In this document: one piece after another, positions 17,769 to 26,835 of the stretch | Layout: the number at the start of each line of letters is the position of its first letter | Numbering within the stretch: the stretch's first letter is position 1 | DNA from: Krasilnikovia cinnamomea | GTDB lineage: Bacteria; Actinomycetota; Actinomycetes; Mycobacteriales; Micromonosporaceae | Reading direction: 5' to 3' | Assembly (NCBI RefSeq): GCF_004217545.1 | Contig: NZ_SHKY01000001.1 | Coordinates: 4,216,001 to 4,280,000, forward strand | DNA: 64,000 nt | Position numbers and translations under genes: made by a program | Notes under the pieces: generated by a model | The model's database searches: none | The model's input: only the letters and a program-made list of their open reading frames with translations | What the model was told of the DNA's origin: nothing

Positions 17769-18769
17769 GCGATGTCGTGCTGGAGACCCGCGGCCTGGTG
17801 AAGCACTTCCCGATCACCCGGGGCATCGTGTTCCGCTCCGCGATCGGCGCGGTCCGCGCGGTCGACGGGGTCGACCTGCGGCTGCACCGGGGCGAGACCC
17901 TCGGGGTGGTCGGCGAGTCCGGCTGCGGCAAGTCCACCCTCGCCAAGCTGCTCGTCGGGCTGGAGAAGCCGACCGCCGGTTCGGTGATGGTGCGCGGGCA
18001 GGACATGGTGCGGCTCTCCGGGGCCGCGCTGCGGCGGGCCCGGCGCAACATCCAGATGGTGATGCAGGACCCGTACACCTCGCTGAACCCGCGGATGACC
18101 GTCGGCGACATCGTGGGGGAGCCGTTCGAGATCCACCCCGACGTGGCGCCGAAGGGCAGCCGTACCCGCCGGGTGCAGGAGCTGCTCGACACGGTCGGGC
18201 TGAACCCGGACCACGTGAACCGTTACCCGCACCAGTTCTCCGGCGGCCAGCGCCAGCGCATCGGCATCGCCCGGGCGCTGGCCCTGCGGCCGGAGATCAT
18301 CGTCTGCGACGAGCCGGTGTCGGCGCTGGACGTGTCGATCCAGGCCCAGGTCATCAACCTGCTGGAGGGCCTGCAGAACGAGTTCGGGCTCTCGTACATC
18401 TTCATCGCGCACGACCTGTCCGTGGTGCGGCACATCAGCGACCGGGTCGCGGTCATGTACCTGGGCAAGATCGTGGAGGAGGGCCGGGACGCGGAGATCT
18501 ACGAGCGGGCGACCCACCCGTACACGCAGGCTCTGCTGTCGGCCGTGCCCGTGCCGGACCCGAGGCTGCGCGGCCGCCGCGCGCACATCGTGCTGGAGGG
18601 CGACGTGCCGTCGCCGGCGAACCCGCCGTCGGGGTGCCGGTTCCGCACCCGCTGCTGGAAGGCGCAGCCGGGGTGCGCCGAGCACGAGCCGCTGCTGCAG
18701 ATCCGGGAGCGCTCGGCGCATCCGAGCGCCTGCCACTTCGCCGACCCGCGCCCGCTGCTGCCCCGCTGA
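17765..18769 (+). CDS. dppF: Peptide ABC transporter ATP-binding protein, DppF type
   Basis: 334 residues. Walker [10 protein letters not shown], signature FSGGQRQR, Walker B IIVCDEPV, H-loop AHD, and the C-terminal GCRFRTRC block. ATG 17765 is chosen over an in-frame ATG 17735 because GGAGAGG precedes it and [15 protein letters not shown] matches the family start. Last gene of the transporter operon. Confidence 0.95.
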   Translation: MSDVVLETRGLVKHFPITRGIVFRSAIGAVRAVDGVDLRLHRGETLGVVGESGCGKSTLAKLLVGLEKPTAGSVMVRGQDMVRLSGAALRRARRNIQMVMQDPYTSLNPRMTVGDIVGEPFEIHPDVAPKGSRTRRVQELLDTVGLNPDHVNRYPHQFSGGQRQRIGIARALALRPEIIVCDEPVSALDVSIQAQVINLLEGLQNEFGLSYIFIAHDLSVVRHISDRVAVMYLGKIVEEGRDAEIYERATHPYTQALLSAVPVPDPRLRGRRAHIVLEGDVPSPANPPSGCRFRTRCWKAQPGCAEHEPLLQIRERSAHPSACHFADPRPLLPR

Positions 18770-18798
18770 CCCCGCGCCGCCTGCGGGCGGCGGCGCGG

Positions 18799-19089
18799 TC
18801 AGAGCGGGCCGCGGCCGGCGCGCAGCAGCAGCAGGGCGACCTGGGTGCCGTCCGCGCCGAGGGCCTCGCGGAAGCGTTCGACGATCTCCCGCTCGCGGGA
18901 GAGCACCAGCCGGGTGCCGCCGGAGGCCATCCGGGTGCGGCCGACCTCCTGGGACAGCCGGGCCCGCTCCAGCCACAGGTCGATCAGGGCCTGGTCGATC
19001 TCGTCGATGCGCTCGCGGATCGTACGGATCTCGGTCGCGGCCTCGGACGCGGCGGCGCCGGTCGTTGTGTCCAGCGTGTCGGCGGTCAT
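18799..19089 (-). CDS. Chorismate mutase, AroQ class
   Basis: 96-residue monofunctional AroQ-type (all-helical) chorismate mutase converting chorismate to prephenate for Phe/Tyr synthesis. Helix 1 IRERIDEIDQALIDLWLER carries the leading catalytic Arg, followed by VGRTR and the second motif REREIVERFRE. The ATG at 19089 is preceded by GAGGAG; the frame is open further upstream but runs through a strong hairpin and has no other good start. In M. tuberculosis the intracellular chorismate mutase (Rv0948c) sits next to uvrD1 in the same way and works with DAHP synthase. Confidence 0.9.
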   Translation of the reverse strand: MTADTLDTTTGAAASEAATEIRTIRERIDEIDQALIDLWLERARLSQEVGRTRMASGGTRLVLSREREIVERFREALGADGTQVALLLLRAGRGPL

Positions 19090-19141
19090 GTCGTGCTCCT
19101 CGGGTGCGTGCGACCCGGTCTGCCTGGCCCGGGCAGCATCA

Positions 19142-19167
19142 AGCCCCGGGCTGGGAAGCCCGGGGCT
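19142..19167. other. Strong 11-bp hairpin upstream of chorismate mutase
   Basis: AGCCCCGGGCT (19142-19152) and AGCCCGGGGCT (19157-19167) pair perfectly around GGGA. It lies 53 bases before the chorismate mutase start in the leader or promoter region, so it may be an attenuator, an operator or the end of an upstream transcript. Confidence 0.6.
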
Positions 19168-19269
19168 CGATGTAGGTCTGTCGTTCAGACGCGTCCTACG
19201 GCGGCCGGACTTCCGGTGCCATAGAAGAAAAATCGCGCCTGCTGGGTCACGCAGCCGAGTATGCCCTGG

Positions 19270-19302
19270 CTCCGGGCCGCTCCGCAAGGAAACGGCCCGG
19301 AG
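19270..19302 (-). terminator. Hairpin terminator of the 5'-nucleotidase gene
   Basis: CTCCGGGCCG (19270-19279) pairs with CGGCCCGGAG (19293-19302), just past the stop of the minus-strand 5'-nucleotidase. No strong U tract, which is common for actinomycete terminators. Confidence 0.6.
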
Positions 19303-19310
19303 GGTGGGAA

Positions 19311-21185
19311 TCAGGGCGTGGTCGTGATCCGGTCGACCGGGCCGGGTGCGACCGGCGCGCCGGCACCGAGGTACGCGATCAGCGCGTCGACGTCGAAGCC
19401 GGGGGCGGTGGCGCGGTCCGTGCCCGCCGTGAGGTTGGTGAACCCGTCACCGCCGTTGGCCAGGAAGTCGTTGGACGTGACCCGGTAGGTGGCCGCCGGG
19501 TCGATCGCCACGCCGTCGAGCTTGAGGTCCCGGACCTTGCTGCCCGGCGCCGCCGAGGCGCTCCACGTGTACGTGAACCCCTTGGACACCTGGAGGATCT
19601 TCTGGGTGGTCTGCCCGCCGAAGCCGACGAACTGCTGTTCCAGCACGTTCTTGAGCTGCGCGCCGGTCAGCGTCTGGGTGACGACCAGGTTGTTGAACGG
19701 CTGCACCGTGAACGCCTCGCCGTACGTGACCTGGCCGTTCGGCTCGCCGCCCGAGCTGGCCTCGGCGTCGAAGTCGGCGCGGATGCCACCCGGGTTCATC
19801 AGCGCGAGTTGTGCACCCTGGCTGCGGGTGTACGCGAGCTGGCCGTCCGCGATGACGTCGCCGAGCGGGCTCTCCCCGGCCGGGGTGGGGGTGCGGACGA
19901 TGTCGGCGGTGATCGCGCCGACGACGCGGTTGGCGATCGGGGCCACCGCCGTCCGGTACTTGTCCGCGACCTTCTTCGCCGCCGGGTCCACCGTGTCGGG
20001 GTTCTTCAGGAAGACGCCCTTGGCGTCCTTGAGCCAGCCGCCGTTGCCGTCGGGCACGCCGTTCTCGACGACGACGTTGTGGGCGCTGACCTCGGCGAAC
20101 CGGCCGGTGCGCCGGTCCAGGGTGTAGTCGATGTCCGTGATCAGCTGGCCGTTGCTGCCGGCGCTGGTGACCACGGAGGTCCCGGCGCGGTTCGGCAGCG
20201 TGCACGAGTAGAACCGGTGGGTGTGGCCGGAGACGACCAGGCTGAACTCGGGGTTGAGCCCGGCCACGATCGGCAGGAGCGGCCCGGAGAAGTTGGCGCA
20301 GTCCGACACCCCGGGGGTGGCGCCGGTGGGCGGGTTCTGCTGGCCGCCCTCGTGCACGAGCAGCACCTGCGCCTTGACGCCGAACAGCTTCAGCAGGCTG
20401 CCCCACTTGTTGGCGGTCTCGACCTCGTCGGCGAAGCGTACGTTCTTGATGCCGGCCGGGTTGACGATGCCGGCCGTGCCCTCCAGGGTCAGGCCGACGA
20501 AGCCGACCGGCACGCCGCCGACGAACCGGATGTCGATCGGCGGCAGGATCGGCAGGCCGGTCTTCTTGTTGATCGTGTTGGCGGCCAGGTACGTGAAGTC
20601 CGCACCGCCGAAGCCGTCGCCGTCCTGGCAACCGTCGACCGGGTGGCACCCGCCGCGCTGCAACCGCAGCAGCTCGGCGACGCCCTCGTCGAACTCGTGG
20701 TTGCCGACCGAGCTGATCTGCAGCCCGATCTCGTTCATCAGCTCGATCGTCGGCTCGTCGTGGAACGCGGCGCTGACCAGCGGGGTGCCGCCGACCAGGT
20801 CACCGGCGCCGACCGTCATGGTCTTGCGACCCTCGTCGGCGGCCTCGGCGCGCAGCTTCTTCAGCCAGGTGGCGAGGTACTCGACGCCGCCGGCGGGGAC
20901 GCCGTTGACGGCCGCGCCGCTGCCGCCGGGCGGGTCGATGGCGCCGTGGAAGTCGTTGTAGCTGAGGAACTGGCCCTTGACGGTGGCGCCCAGGGGCAGC
21001 CCGGCCGAGACGCCGGCGGGGGCGAGCCCGGGCAGCGGCGCGGCCAGTACGTCAGGGCGCGGGTTCGGGGCCGCGGCGGCGGCGCTGCTCTGGGTCAGGG
21101 GCAGGGTGGCCGCGACTGCCAGAGCGAGGGCGGACGCCGCGAGGTGGCGAAGCGCAGCCCTGCCGCGAAGGCGAGGGTGGTTCAT
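19311..21185 (-). CDS. Secreted 5'-nucleotidase / metallophosphoesterase (UshA family)
   Basis: 624 residues. The ATG at 21185 follows GGGAG and gives a basic N-terminus plus Ala-rich hydrophobic signal peptide (ALALAVAATLPL, then SSAAAAAP), so the protein is exported. The metallophosphoesterase domain shows the metal-binding sequence YNDFHG, GDLVGG, GNHEFDEG and SGHTHR. The C-terminal 5'-nucleotidase domain has NPGGIRADF and the substrate-binding NDFLANGGDGF. It hydrolyses nucleotides outside the cell for phosphate and nucleoside uptake. No LPXTG-like anchor is present, so it is likely released. Confidence 0.93.
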   Translation of the reverse strand: MNHPRLRGRAALRHLAASALALAVAATLPLTQSSAAAAAPNPRPDVLAAPLPGLAPAGVSAGLPLGATVKGQFLSYNDFHGAIDPPGGSGAAVNGVPAGGVEYLATWLKKLRAEAADEGRKTMTVGAGDLVGGTPLVSAAFHDEPTIELMNEIGLQISSVGNHEFDEGVAELLRLQRGGCHPVDGCQDGDGFGGADFTYLAANTINKKTGLPILPPIDIRFVGGVPVGFVGLTLEGTAGIVNPAGIKNVRFADEVETANKWGSLLKLFGVKAQVLLVHEGGQQNPPTGATPGVSDCANFSGPLLPIVAGLNPEFSLVVSGHTHRFYSCTLPNRAGTSVVTSAGSNGQLITDIDYTLDRRTGRFAEVSAHNVVVENGVPDGNGGWLKDAKGVFLKNPDTVDPAAKKVADKYRTAVAPIANRVVGAITADIVRTPTPAGESPLGDVIADGQLAYTRSQGAQLALMNPGGIRADFDAEASSGGEPNGQVTYGEAFTVQPFNNLVVTQTLTGAQLKNVLEQQFVGFGGQTTQKILQVSKGFTYTWSASAAPGSKVRDLKLDGVAIDPAATYRVTSNDFLANGGDGFTNLTAGTDRATAPGFDVDALIAYLGAGAPVAPGPVDRITTTP

Positions 21186-21346
21186 GTTATCGGTCTCCCG
21201 GTAGGGGGTGCGGTCCAGTTGATCGTCCACAGCCTCGTGCATCGATGCTGGTCACCGCTACCTCTGCCGGGTGACAACTCGATTGCGAGCGTCTGGCCCG
21301 GGCGGCGGGGGGCCCGCGCGGCGGCGAACCTGTCGGTGCCGCGACA

Positions 21347-21352
21347 TAGACT
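21347..21352 (+). promoter_or_regulatory. -10 box (TAGACT) of the UvrD1 helicase gene, leaderless type
   Basis: TAGACT lies 10 bases before the ATG at 21363 with no ribosome binding site between, consistent with a leaderless transcript. Confidence 0.5.
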
Positions 21353-21362
21353 TGCTCCCGCG

Positions 21363-23774
21363 ATGCTAGCCCTTCCTGAGAACACACCGCCCTTGTTCGC
21401 CGCGCCCGCCGCGCAGGGGTCACCCGCGCCGCGCTCGCCCGCGCCACGGACCTCCCCCGAAGCGCTGCTGACCGGCCTGAACGGCCCGCAGCGCGACGCC
21501 GTGACCCACGCCGGGTCGCCGCTGCTGATCGTGGCGGGCGCCGGGTCCGGCAAGACCCGCGTGCTCACCCACCGGATCGCCTACCTGCTGGCCGAGCGGG
21601 ACGTGCACCCGGGCCAGATCATCGCGATCACCTTCACCAACAAGGCCGCCGGTGAGATGAAGGAGCGGGTGGCCGCCCTGGTCGGCCCGCGCGCCCGGCT
21701 CATGTGGGTGTCGACGTTCCACTCCGCCTGCGTGCGCATTCTGCGCGCCGAGCACGAGCACGCCGGGCTCAAGAGCACCTTCTCCATCTACGACGCGGAC
21801 GACTCCCGGCGCCTCATGCAGCTGGTGACCCGCGAGCTCGACCTCGACCCGAAGCGCTACCCGGCCCGCGGCCTGGCCGCCCAGGTGTCGAACCTGAAGA
21901 ACGAGCTGGTCGAGCCGGACGACTTCGCGGCCCGCGCCAAGGGCCCGGTCGAACGGGCACTCGCCGAGGCGTACACGCTGTATCAGCGCCGCCTGAAGGA
22001 GGCGCACGCGCTGGACTTCGACGACATCATCATGACCACCGTGCACCTGCTGCAGTCGCACCCGCACGTCGCGGAGGCCTACCGGCGGCGGTTCCGGCAC
22101 GTGCTGGTGGACGAGTACCAGGACACCAACCACGCGCAGTACATGCTGGTCAAGGAGCTGGTCGGCCCGGCCGAGGGAGAGCTGCCGCCGGGGGAGCTGT
22201 GCGTGGTCGGCGACGCGGACCAGTCGATCTACGCGTTCCGCGGCGCCACCATCCGCAACATCCTGGAGTTCGAGCGCGACTACCCGAACGCCCGCACCAT
22301 CCTGCTGGAGCAGAACTACCGCTCCACCCAGACCGTCCTGTCCGCCGCGAACGCGGTGATCGACCGCAACACCTCCCGCAAGCCCAAGCGGCTCTGGAGC
22401 GACCAGGGCGCGGGCGAGCAGATCGTCGGGTACGTGGCCGACACCGAGCACGCCGAGGCCGACTGGGTGGCCCGGGAGATCGACCGGCTCTGCGACCACG
22501 ATCGGGTGCGCCCCGGCGACGTGGCGGTGTTCTACCGCACCAACGCCCAGTCCCGGGTGTTCGAGGAGGTGTTCATCCGGGTCGGGCTGCCGTACAAGGT
22601 GGTCGGCGGGGTGCGCTTCTACGAGCGCAAGGAGGTCCGTGACGCGCTGGCGTACCTGCGGGCCGTGGTCAACGACGACGACACCGTGAGCATCCGGCGG
22701 GTCCTGAACACCCCGCGCCGCGGCATCGGCGACCGGGCCGAGGCGTGCGTGGAGGCACTGTCCACCCGCGACCGGATCTCGTTCGGCCAGAGCCTGCGCA
22801 AGGCCAAGGAGGCGCCGGGCATCTCCACCCGCGCGGCGAACTCCATCGCGGAGTTCGTGGCACTGCTCGACGAGGTGCGCGAGCTGTCCCGCACGGCCCC
22901 GCCCGAGGAGGTGCTCGAAGCGGTGCTGCAGCGCTCCGGCCTGCTGTCCGAGCTGGAGGAGAGCCTGGACCCGCAGGACGCGGGCCGGGTGGAGAACCTG
23001 CAGGAACTGGTCAGCGTGGCCCGGGAGTACACCGAGCGGGTGGAGGCGCAGGCCACCGACCCGGATGCGCCCGGCGCCACCCTGGAGGGCTTCCTGGAGC
23101 AGGTGGCCCTGGTCGCCGACGCCGATCAGGTGCCCACGGACGACCCGGAGCATCAGGGCGTCGTCACCCTGATGACGCTGCACACGGCCAAGGGCCTGGA
23201 GTTCCCGGTGGTGTTCCTGACCGGGTTGGAGGACGGGGTCTTCCCGCACATGCGGGCGCTGGGCGACAACACCGAGCTGGAGGAGGAACGGCGGCTGGCG
23301 TACGTGGGGATCACCCGCGCCCGGCAGCGCCTCTACCTGTCCCGGGCGGTGACCCGCTCGGCCTGGGGCCAGCCGCAGTACAACCCGCCGTCGCGGTTCA
23401 CCGACGAGCTGCCGACCGAGCTGGTCCGCTGGGAGCGCACCGGCGGGTCGTACACGTCCTGGTCCGGTACCGGCGGCGGGGTCGGCGGGCGCGGCGGCGG
23501 TGACCGGGCCCGGGGTGGCGGCTTCGCCGGGGGCACCCCGAAGGCGCGGGAGTTGGCGGGCCGCCTCGGCATCGACGCCAGCCGCCTGGCCACGGCCAGC
23601 GACCTGAAGCAGCCCCCCAAGGTGGCGGCGGGCGACCGGGTCAACCACCAGCGGTACGGCCTGGGCCGGGTGGTCACGGTCGAGGGGCACGGCCCGGGCG
23701 CCCGGGCCCAGATCGACTTCGGCGACCAGGTGATGTGGCTGGTGCTGCGGCACGCGCCACTGGAGAAGCTCTAG
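21363..23774 (+). CDS. pcrA: ATP-dependent DNA helicase UvrD1/PcrA
   Basis: 803-residue SF1A 3'-5' helicase for nucleotide-excision repair and replication-fork clearance. All motifs are visible: motif Ia/I AGAGSGKT, TFTNKAAGEMKER, motif II DEYQDTN, motif III GDADQSIYAFRGA, motif IV region QNYRST, motif V TAKGLEF, motif VI YVGITRARQ. The C-terminus (GDRVNHQRYGLGRVV to HAPLEKL) is the Tudor-like domain that in mycobacterial UvrD1 and PcrA binds RNA polymerase, and UvrD1 homologues also bind Ku. The N-terminal 40 residues are a Pro/Ala-rich extension. The frame is open 1.5 kb upstream, but that is antisense to the nucleotidase. Confidence 0.97.
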   Translation: MLALPENTPPLFAAPAAQGSPAPRSPAPRTSPEALLTGLNGPQRDAVTHAGSPLLIVAGAGSGKTRVLTHRIAYLLAERDVHPGQIIAITFTNKAAGEMKERVAALVGPRARLMWVSTFHSACVRILRAEHEHAGLKSTFSIYDADDSRRLMQLVTRELDLDPKRYPARGLAAQVSNLKNELVEPDDFAARAKGPVERALAEAYTLYQRRLKEAHALDFDDIIMTTVHLLQSHPHVAEAYRRRFRHVLVDEYQDTNHAQYMLVKELVGPAEGELPPGELCVVGDADQSIYAFRGATIRNILEFERDYPNARTILLEQNYRSTQTVLSAANAVIDRNTSRKPKRLWSDQGAGEQIVGYVADTEHAEADWVAREIDRLCDHDRVRPGDVAVFYRTNAQSRVFEEVFIRVGLPYKVVGGVRFYERKEVRDALAYLRAVVNDDDTVSIRRVLNTPRRGIGDRAEACVEALSTRDRISFGQSLRKAKEAPGISTRAANSIAEFVALLDEVRELSRTAPPEEVLEAVLQRSGLLSELEESLDPQDAGRVENLQELVSVAREYTERVEAQATDPDAPGATLEGFLEQVALVADADQVPTDDPEHQGVVTLMTLHTAKGLEFPVVFLTGLEDGVFPHMRALGDNTELEEERRLAYVGITRARQRLYLSRAVTRSAWGQPQYNPPSRFTDELPTELVRWERTGGSYTSWSGTGGGVGGRGGGDRARGGGFAGGTPKARELAGRLGIDASRLATASDLKQPPKVAAGDRVNHQRYGLGRVVTVEGHGPGARAQIDFGDQVMWLVLRHAPLEKL

Positions 23775-23792
23775 CCGAGGGGCCCGAGCCGG

Positions 23793-24698
23793 TCAGTCCT
23801 TCGGCGGACCGGCGGGCTCCCCGCAGCCGCCGATGTCGACGCCGCGCTGGCGCATCCACGCGGTGGGCTCGACGGGGTTCTTGTAGCGCCCCTCGTGCAC
23901 CTCGAAGTGCAGGTGCGGCCCCGTGGAGTGGCCGGTGGAGCCCTCGTTGCCGATCTGGTCACCGGCCTTGACCCGCTGGCCCGCTTTCACCGTGATCTTG
24001 GACATGTGCCCGTAGTGGGTGAGGTAGCCGTTGCCGTGGTCGATGAGCACGGCGTTGCCGTACCCCTCGGCGGGCCCGGCGGTCACGACCAGGCCCGCAC
24101 CGGCGGCCCGGATCGGGGTGCCGTCCGGCGCGGCCAGGTCGACGCCCTCGTGCATGCGGCCCCAGCGCTCGCCGAAGCAGGACGTGGTGGTGGCCCCGGG
24201 CATGGGGTTGACCCAGGCGACCACGGGCACCGGCTTGGCCTTGCGGCGCGGCGCCTGCCACGACAGGCCGCCGTTGCCGGACTGGCCTCCGGAGGCGGCG
24301 GGCTGCGGCGTGGTGCCGGGCAGCACCGTGATCGGGGCGCCGGGCAGTCCCGCGACGCCGGCCTGCCCCGGGGTGGGCATTCCGGTGGCAGCCCCGGCGG
24401 GCACGCCCCCGGCCGGGGTGGTCGGGCTGACGGGGGTCGGGGCGGGGCTGACCTGGGTCCGGGCGGCGGGATGCAGATTCGCCTTGGCGGCGGCAGTCGC
24501 GGCCCCGTACGAACTCGCGGCGGCGGCGGAAACACCCGCGACGCCGACTCCGGCGACGAGCGCGGCGGCGGTCACCACGTACCGGTTGCGCTCGCCGACG
24601 ACCAGCGGCACCAGCGGGGTACGGGGAGCGCGATGGCTGTGCAGCGCATCGGTACGGCGGTGCCGGCCACCCGCCTGGTGCTTCGCTCGATGCTGCAC
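23793..24698 (-). CDS. M23 family metallopeptidase (LytM-type), secreted
   Basis: 301 residues from GTG 24698, which follows GGAGGG; an in-frame ATG at 24767 has no ribosome binding site. A basic N-terminus and one hydrophobic segment (YVVTAAALVAGVGVAGV) export or anchor it. A Pro/Gly/Ala linker follows, then the LytM domain with zinc ligands in HEGVD and HLHFE (PHLHFEVHEG). It is a peptidoglycan endopeptidase, active in wall growth or separation. It lies tail-to-tail with pcrA and directly downstream of a second M23 gene. Confidence 0.92.
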   Translation of the reverse strand: MQHRAKHQAGGRHRRTDALHSHRAPRTPLVPLVVGERNRYVVTAAALVAGVGVAGVSAAAASSYGAATAAAKANLHPAARTQVSPAPTPVSPTTPAGGVPAGAATGMPTPGQAGVAGLPGAPITVLPGTTPQPAASGGQSGNGGLSWQAPRRKAKPVPVVAWVNPMPGATTTSCFGERWGRMHEGVDLAAPDGTPIRAAGAGLVVTAGPAEGYGNAVLIDHGNGYLTHYGHMSKITVKAGQRVKAGDQIGNEGSTGHSTGPHLHFEVHEGRYKNPVEPTAWMRQRGVDIGGCGEPAGPPKD

Positions 24699-24838
24699 GG
24701 TGCGAAGCCCTCCCTGGATCCGGTTCCTTGTCCGACAATTTCCTGTCGGCGACGCCCGGCGGACCATGAGGAGAGGGCAAATGTGACGTCGCTTACCTCC
24801 CGGGTTGCACCCGAGATGCGACGCAGATGAGCGGTGGC

Positions 24839-25576
24839 TCAGGAGGCTTCGGAGGCCAGCCCGGCGTAGATCGACTCGACCTGGAGCTTGATGTCGACGC
24901 CCCGGTCCCGCAGGAAGGTGATCGGGTCGGTCGGGTTGCCGTGCACGTGGATCTCGAGGTGCAGGTGGGTGCCGTACGAATAGCCGGTGTTGCCGACCTC
25001 ACCGATGACCTGACCGGCCTTGACGACGTCACCGGTCTTGACCAGCACCCGGCGGGAGTGCCCGTAGATCGTCTCGGTGCCGTCCGGGCTCTGGATCGTG
25101 ATCGAGTAGCCGTAGGCGCCGTTGTAGCCGGCGGCGGTCACCGTGCCCCCGTGCACCGCCTTGTACGGCACCCCCTCGGGGGCGGCCAGGTCGATGCCGG
25201 CGTGCAGCTTGCCGAAGCGGACCCCGTACGGCGAGGTGAAGGTGTACTCGTCGAGGGGCAGCAGCCAGACGTCCTCGGCCTTCACCTCGCTGGCCTTGGC
25301 CGCCTTGTCGGTGCCGCGCTGCTGGCTCCGGGAGGCGCGGCCGGGGTCGGCGGCGCGGTCGGCGATCTGGCTGGAGGCGGCGGAGGCGTTCTCGAGGTTG
25401 TGCAGGACGGTCGGGCTGACCGCCTTGGCGTCCGGGAAGTTACCGGCGCCCATGGCGACGACACCGGCTCCAACGAAGGCGGAGGCGGCGACGTAGGCGT
25501 AACGGCTGCGCGGAGGGGTGGGAACGCGGCGTCGGCCGCGGTAGCGATCGGGCTCAGACGACAAGCGCTGGCGCAC
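24839..25576 (-). CDS. M23 family metallopeptidase (LytM-type), secreted
   Basis: 245 residues. GTG start at 25576 after GGAGGG. One N-terminal hydrophobic segment (YAYVAASAFVGAGVVAMGAG) follows an Arg-rich tail; a short linker leads to the LytM domain with zinc-binding HAGID and HLHLE. It is shorter than, and paralogous to, the next gene on the strand; in M. tuberculosis a single M23 gene (Rv0950c) occupies the place between uvrD1 and sucC. Peptidoglycan cross-bridge or stem-peptide cleavage is the expected activity. Confidence 0.92.
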   Translation of the reverse strand: MRQRLSSEPDRYRGRRRVPTPPRSRYAYVAASAFVGAGVVAMGAGNFPDAKAVSPTVLHNLENASAASSQIADRAADPGRASRSQQRGTDKAAKASEVKAEDVWLLPLDEYTFTSPYGVRFGKLHAGIDLAAPEGVPYKAVHGGTVTAAGYNGAYGYSITIQSPDGTETIYGHSRRVLVKTGDVVKAGQVIGEVGNTGYSYGTHLHLEIHVHGNPTDPITFLRDRGVDIKLQVESIYAGLASEAS

Positions 25577-25986
25577 GAATCAGACCCTCCGTCGTTGACA
25601 ACAAGGCGGCCGCCATCAGGCGAGTAACACCAGGTGAACGGTGGCTGGCCGAGCCGTCGGTTCGGGGTTAACCGGTTGACAGCCGTGGGCCACGGTAACG
25701 AAACGCAACGCGCGTCACAAGTCGCAGCGCCAATTCCCTGACACTTTCCGGGACGTATTCGACTGCTAATGTCCGACTTCGTGACCTTTTCTGATCGACC
25801 TCGTTGCTAGCGCTGTGTAACTGCCTCCCGAGCAGATAGTCATGTGATCCGGAATACGCTTTCGGGTGCTTGCTCCGCGCGGAAGAGTGCACCGCACGCC
25901 GACCGGTAGTACGGAGCGATCGCTTCCCGGGTTCAACGGTGGGGGGTTACCGTTCGTTCAGGAAGCTGGTCGACGAAGGGGTCGCA
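25577..25986. promoter_or_regulatory. Divergent intergenic region, M23 gene / B12-binding subunit
   Basis: 410 bases without a gene. The minus side must carry the M23 promoter and a leader. The sequence is less GC-rich than the rest, with AT-rich patches near 25750-25850 (for example TGCTAATGT and TAGATAGT-like stretches), suggesting promoters on both strands. Because actinobacterial M23 genes often have c-di-AMP riboswitches I looked for the conserved elements of that class but could not find a convincing set. On the plus side AAGGGG at 25976-25981 serves the ATG at 25987. Confidence 0.35.
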
Positions 25987-26391
25987 ATGCAAGAACGGAT
26001 CAGGGTCGTCGTCGCGAAGCCGGGCCTGGACGGGCACGACCGCGGGGCCAAGGTGGTCGCCCGCGCGCTGCGCGACGCCGGCATGGAGGTCGTCTACACC
26101 GGGCTGCATCAGACGCCCGAGCAGATCGTCGAGACCGCCGTCCAGGAGGACGCCGACGCGATCGGGCTCTCCGTGCTCTCCGGCGCCCACATGACATTGT
26201 TCCGCCGCGTATTGGAACTGCTCACGGAGCGCGACGCCAGCGACATCGTGGTATTCGGCGGCGGCATCATTCCGGCCGACGACATCGTCGAATTGGAAGA
26301 ACTCGGGGTGGCGAAGATATTCACCCCCGGTGCGACCACCGCGTCCATCATCGAATGGGTACGCGCCAATGTCGCAACCCCGGTCGGGTGA
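25987..26391 (+). CDS. icmB: Acyl-CoA mutase small subunit, cobalamin-binding
   Basis: 134-residue stand-alone B12-binding domain. The cobalamin signature DxHxxG is Asp15-x-His17-x-x-Gly20 (GLDGHDRG), followed by GLSVLSGAH and GGGIIP. Its length and sequence resemble the small subunit of isobutyryl-CoA mutase (IcmB) or 2-hydroxyisobutyryl-type mutases of actinomycetes, which pairs with a separate large subunit encoded elsewhere; none is in this window. The exact acyl-CoA substrate therefore cannot be fixed. ATG 25987 is chosen by its ribosome binding site and family N-terminus. Confidence 0.85.
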   Translation: MQERIRVVVAKPGLDGHDRGAKVVARALRDAGMEVVYTGLHQTPEQIVETAVQEDADAIGLSVLSGAHMTLFRRVLELLTERDASDIVVFGGGIIPADDIVELEELGVAKIFTPGATTASIIEWVRANVATPVG

Positions 26392-26442
26392 GCTGACCCC
26401 ACCACCAAGCGGCCAAATCGCCCGTGTACGAGCGAAGGGGAA

Positions 26443-26473
26443 GGGCCGGACGCACCCCTCACACGTCCGGCCC
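26443..26473 (+). terminator. Terminator hairpin after the mutase subunit
   Basis: GGGCCGGACG (26443-26452) pairs with CGTCCGGCCC (26464-26473) over an 11-base loop; no U tract. Confidence 0.7.
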
Positions 26474-26835
26474 CTCCATGCACGACGCCCCGCCGCCACC
26501 CCTCGACCGACAGGGCATCGGCCGCCTGCTCGCCGGTGCGTTGTCAGCGCTCCGACAACACACTCAACGACGCCTTTCTCGCAGGGTTACGCGCGCTGTT
26601 ACCACTTTTTCGCAGTGTCGCCGCGCGGGCGCCGGGCCTGTGCGGTCCGGCACACCGAACCCCCGCCCAGGCAGGGGCGCCGGGCCGGTCGCTAGTCTGC
26701 GGGTGAGGCCTCCCTGCAGCGCAGGAGCCGAGACTCTCTCACGCTTGCGGCGCCGCATCGGCGCGCCGCGGACACAGGTCGGGACGCAAAGGTGCGGCTT
26801 GCCGTCAGCAACGCGTCGCGAGCGAAAGGGGACAC
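26474..26835 (+). promoter_or_regulatory. sucC upstream region: promoter and structured leader
   Basis: About 360 bases without a credible gene. A TAGTCT -10 box at 26693-26698 would start an RNA near 26705 and leave a 130-nt leader. The leader can form a TGC/GCA-closed hairpin around 26708-26730 and a GC-only hairpin around 26745-26770, and contains GGGACGCAAAG at 26781-26791, a string shared with c-di-GMP-I riboswitches, but the other conserved parts of that class are missing. AAAGGGG just before the GTG at 26836 is the ribosome binding site. Confidence 0.4.

Noticed and set aside
19809..21362. Long 5' extension of the helicase frame
   Set aside because: It is antisense to the 5'-nucleotidase, rich in Arg/Gly/Val without domain; the helicase starts at 21363 behind a -10 box.
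25577..25870. Possible c-di-AMP (ydaO) riboswitch before the M23 peptidase
   Set aside because: GGTTAACC and CCGAACC-like pieces occur on the minus strand, but the ordered conserved blocks and the final GCTAACC..GTAGGCG are not present. A covariance-model search (RF00379) would decide.
26479..26700. ATG-started frame between the mutase subunit and sucC (MHDAPPPPL...)
   Set aside because: No ribosome binding site, Arg/Pro-rich composition typical of non-coding GC-rich DNA, and it overlaps the sucC promoter.
26781..26791. c-di-GMP-I riboswitch at GGGACGCAAAG
   Set aside because: The partner elements (GGCAAACC, tetraloop receptor, final GG-TACC) were not found, so it is not annotated as a riboswitch.
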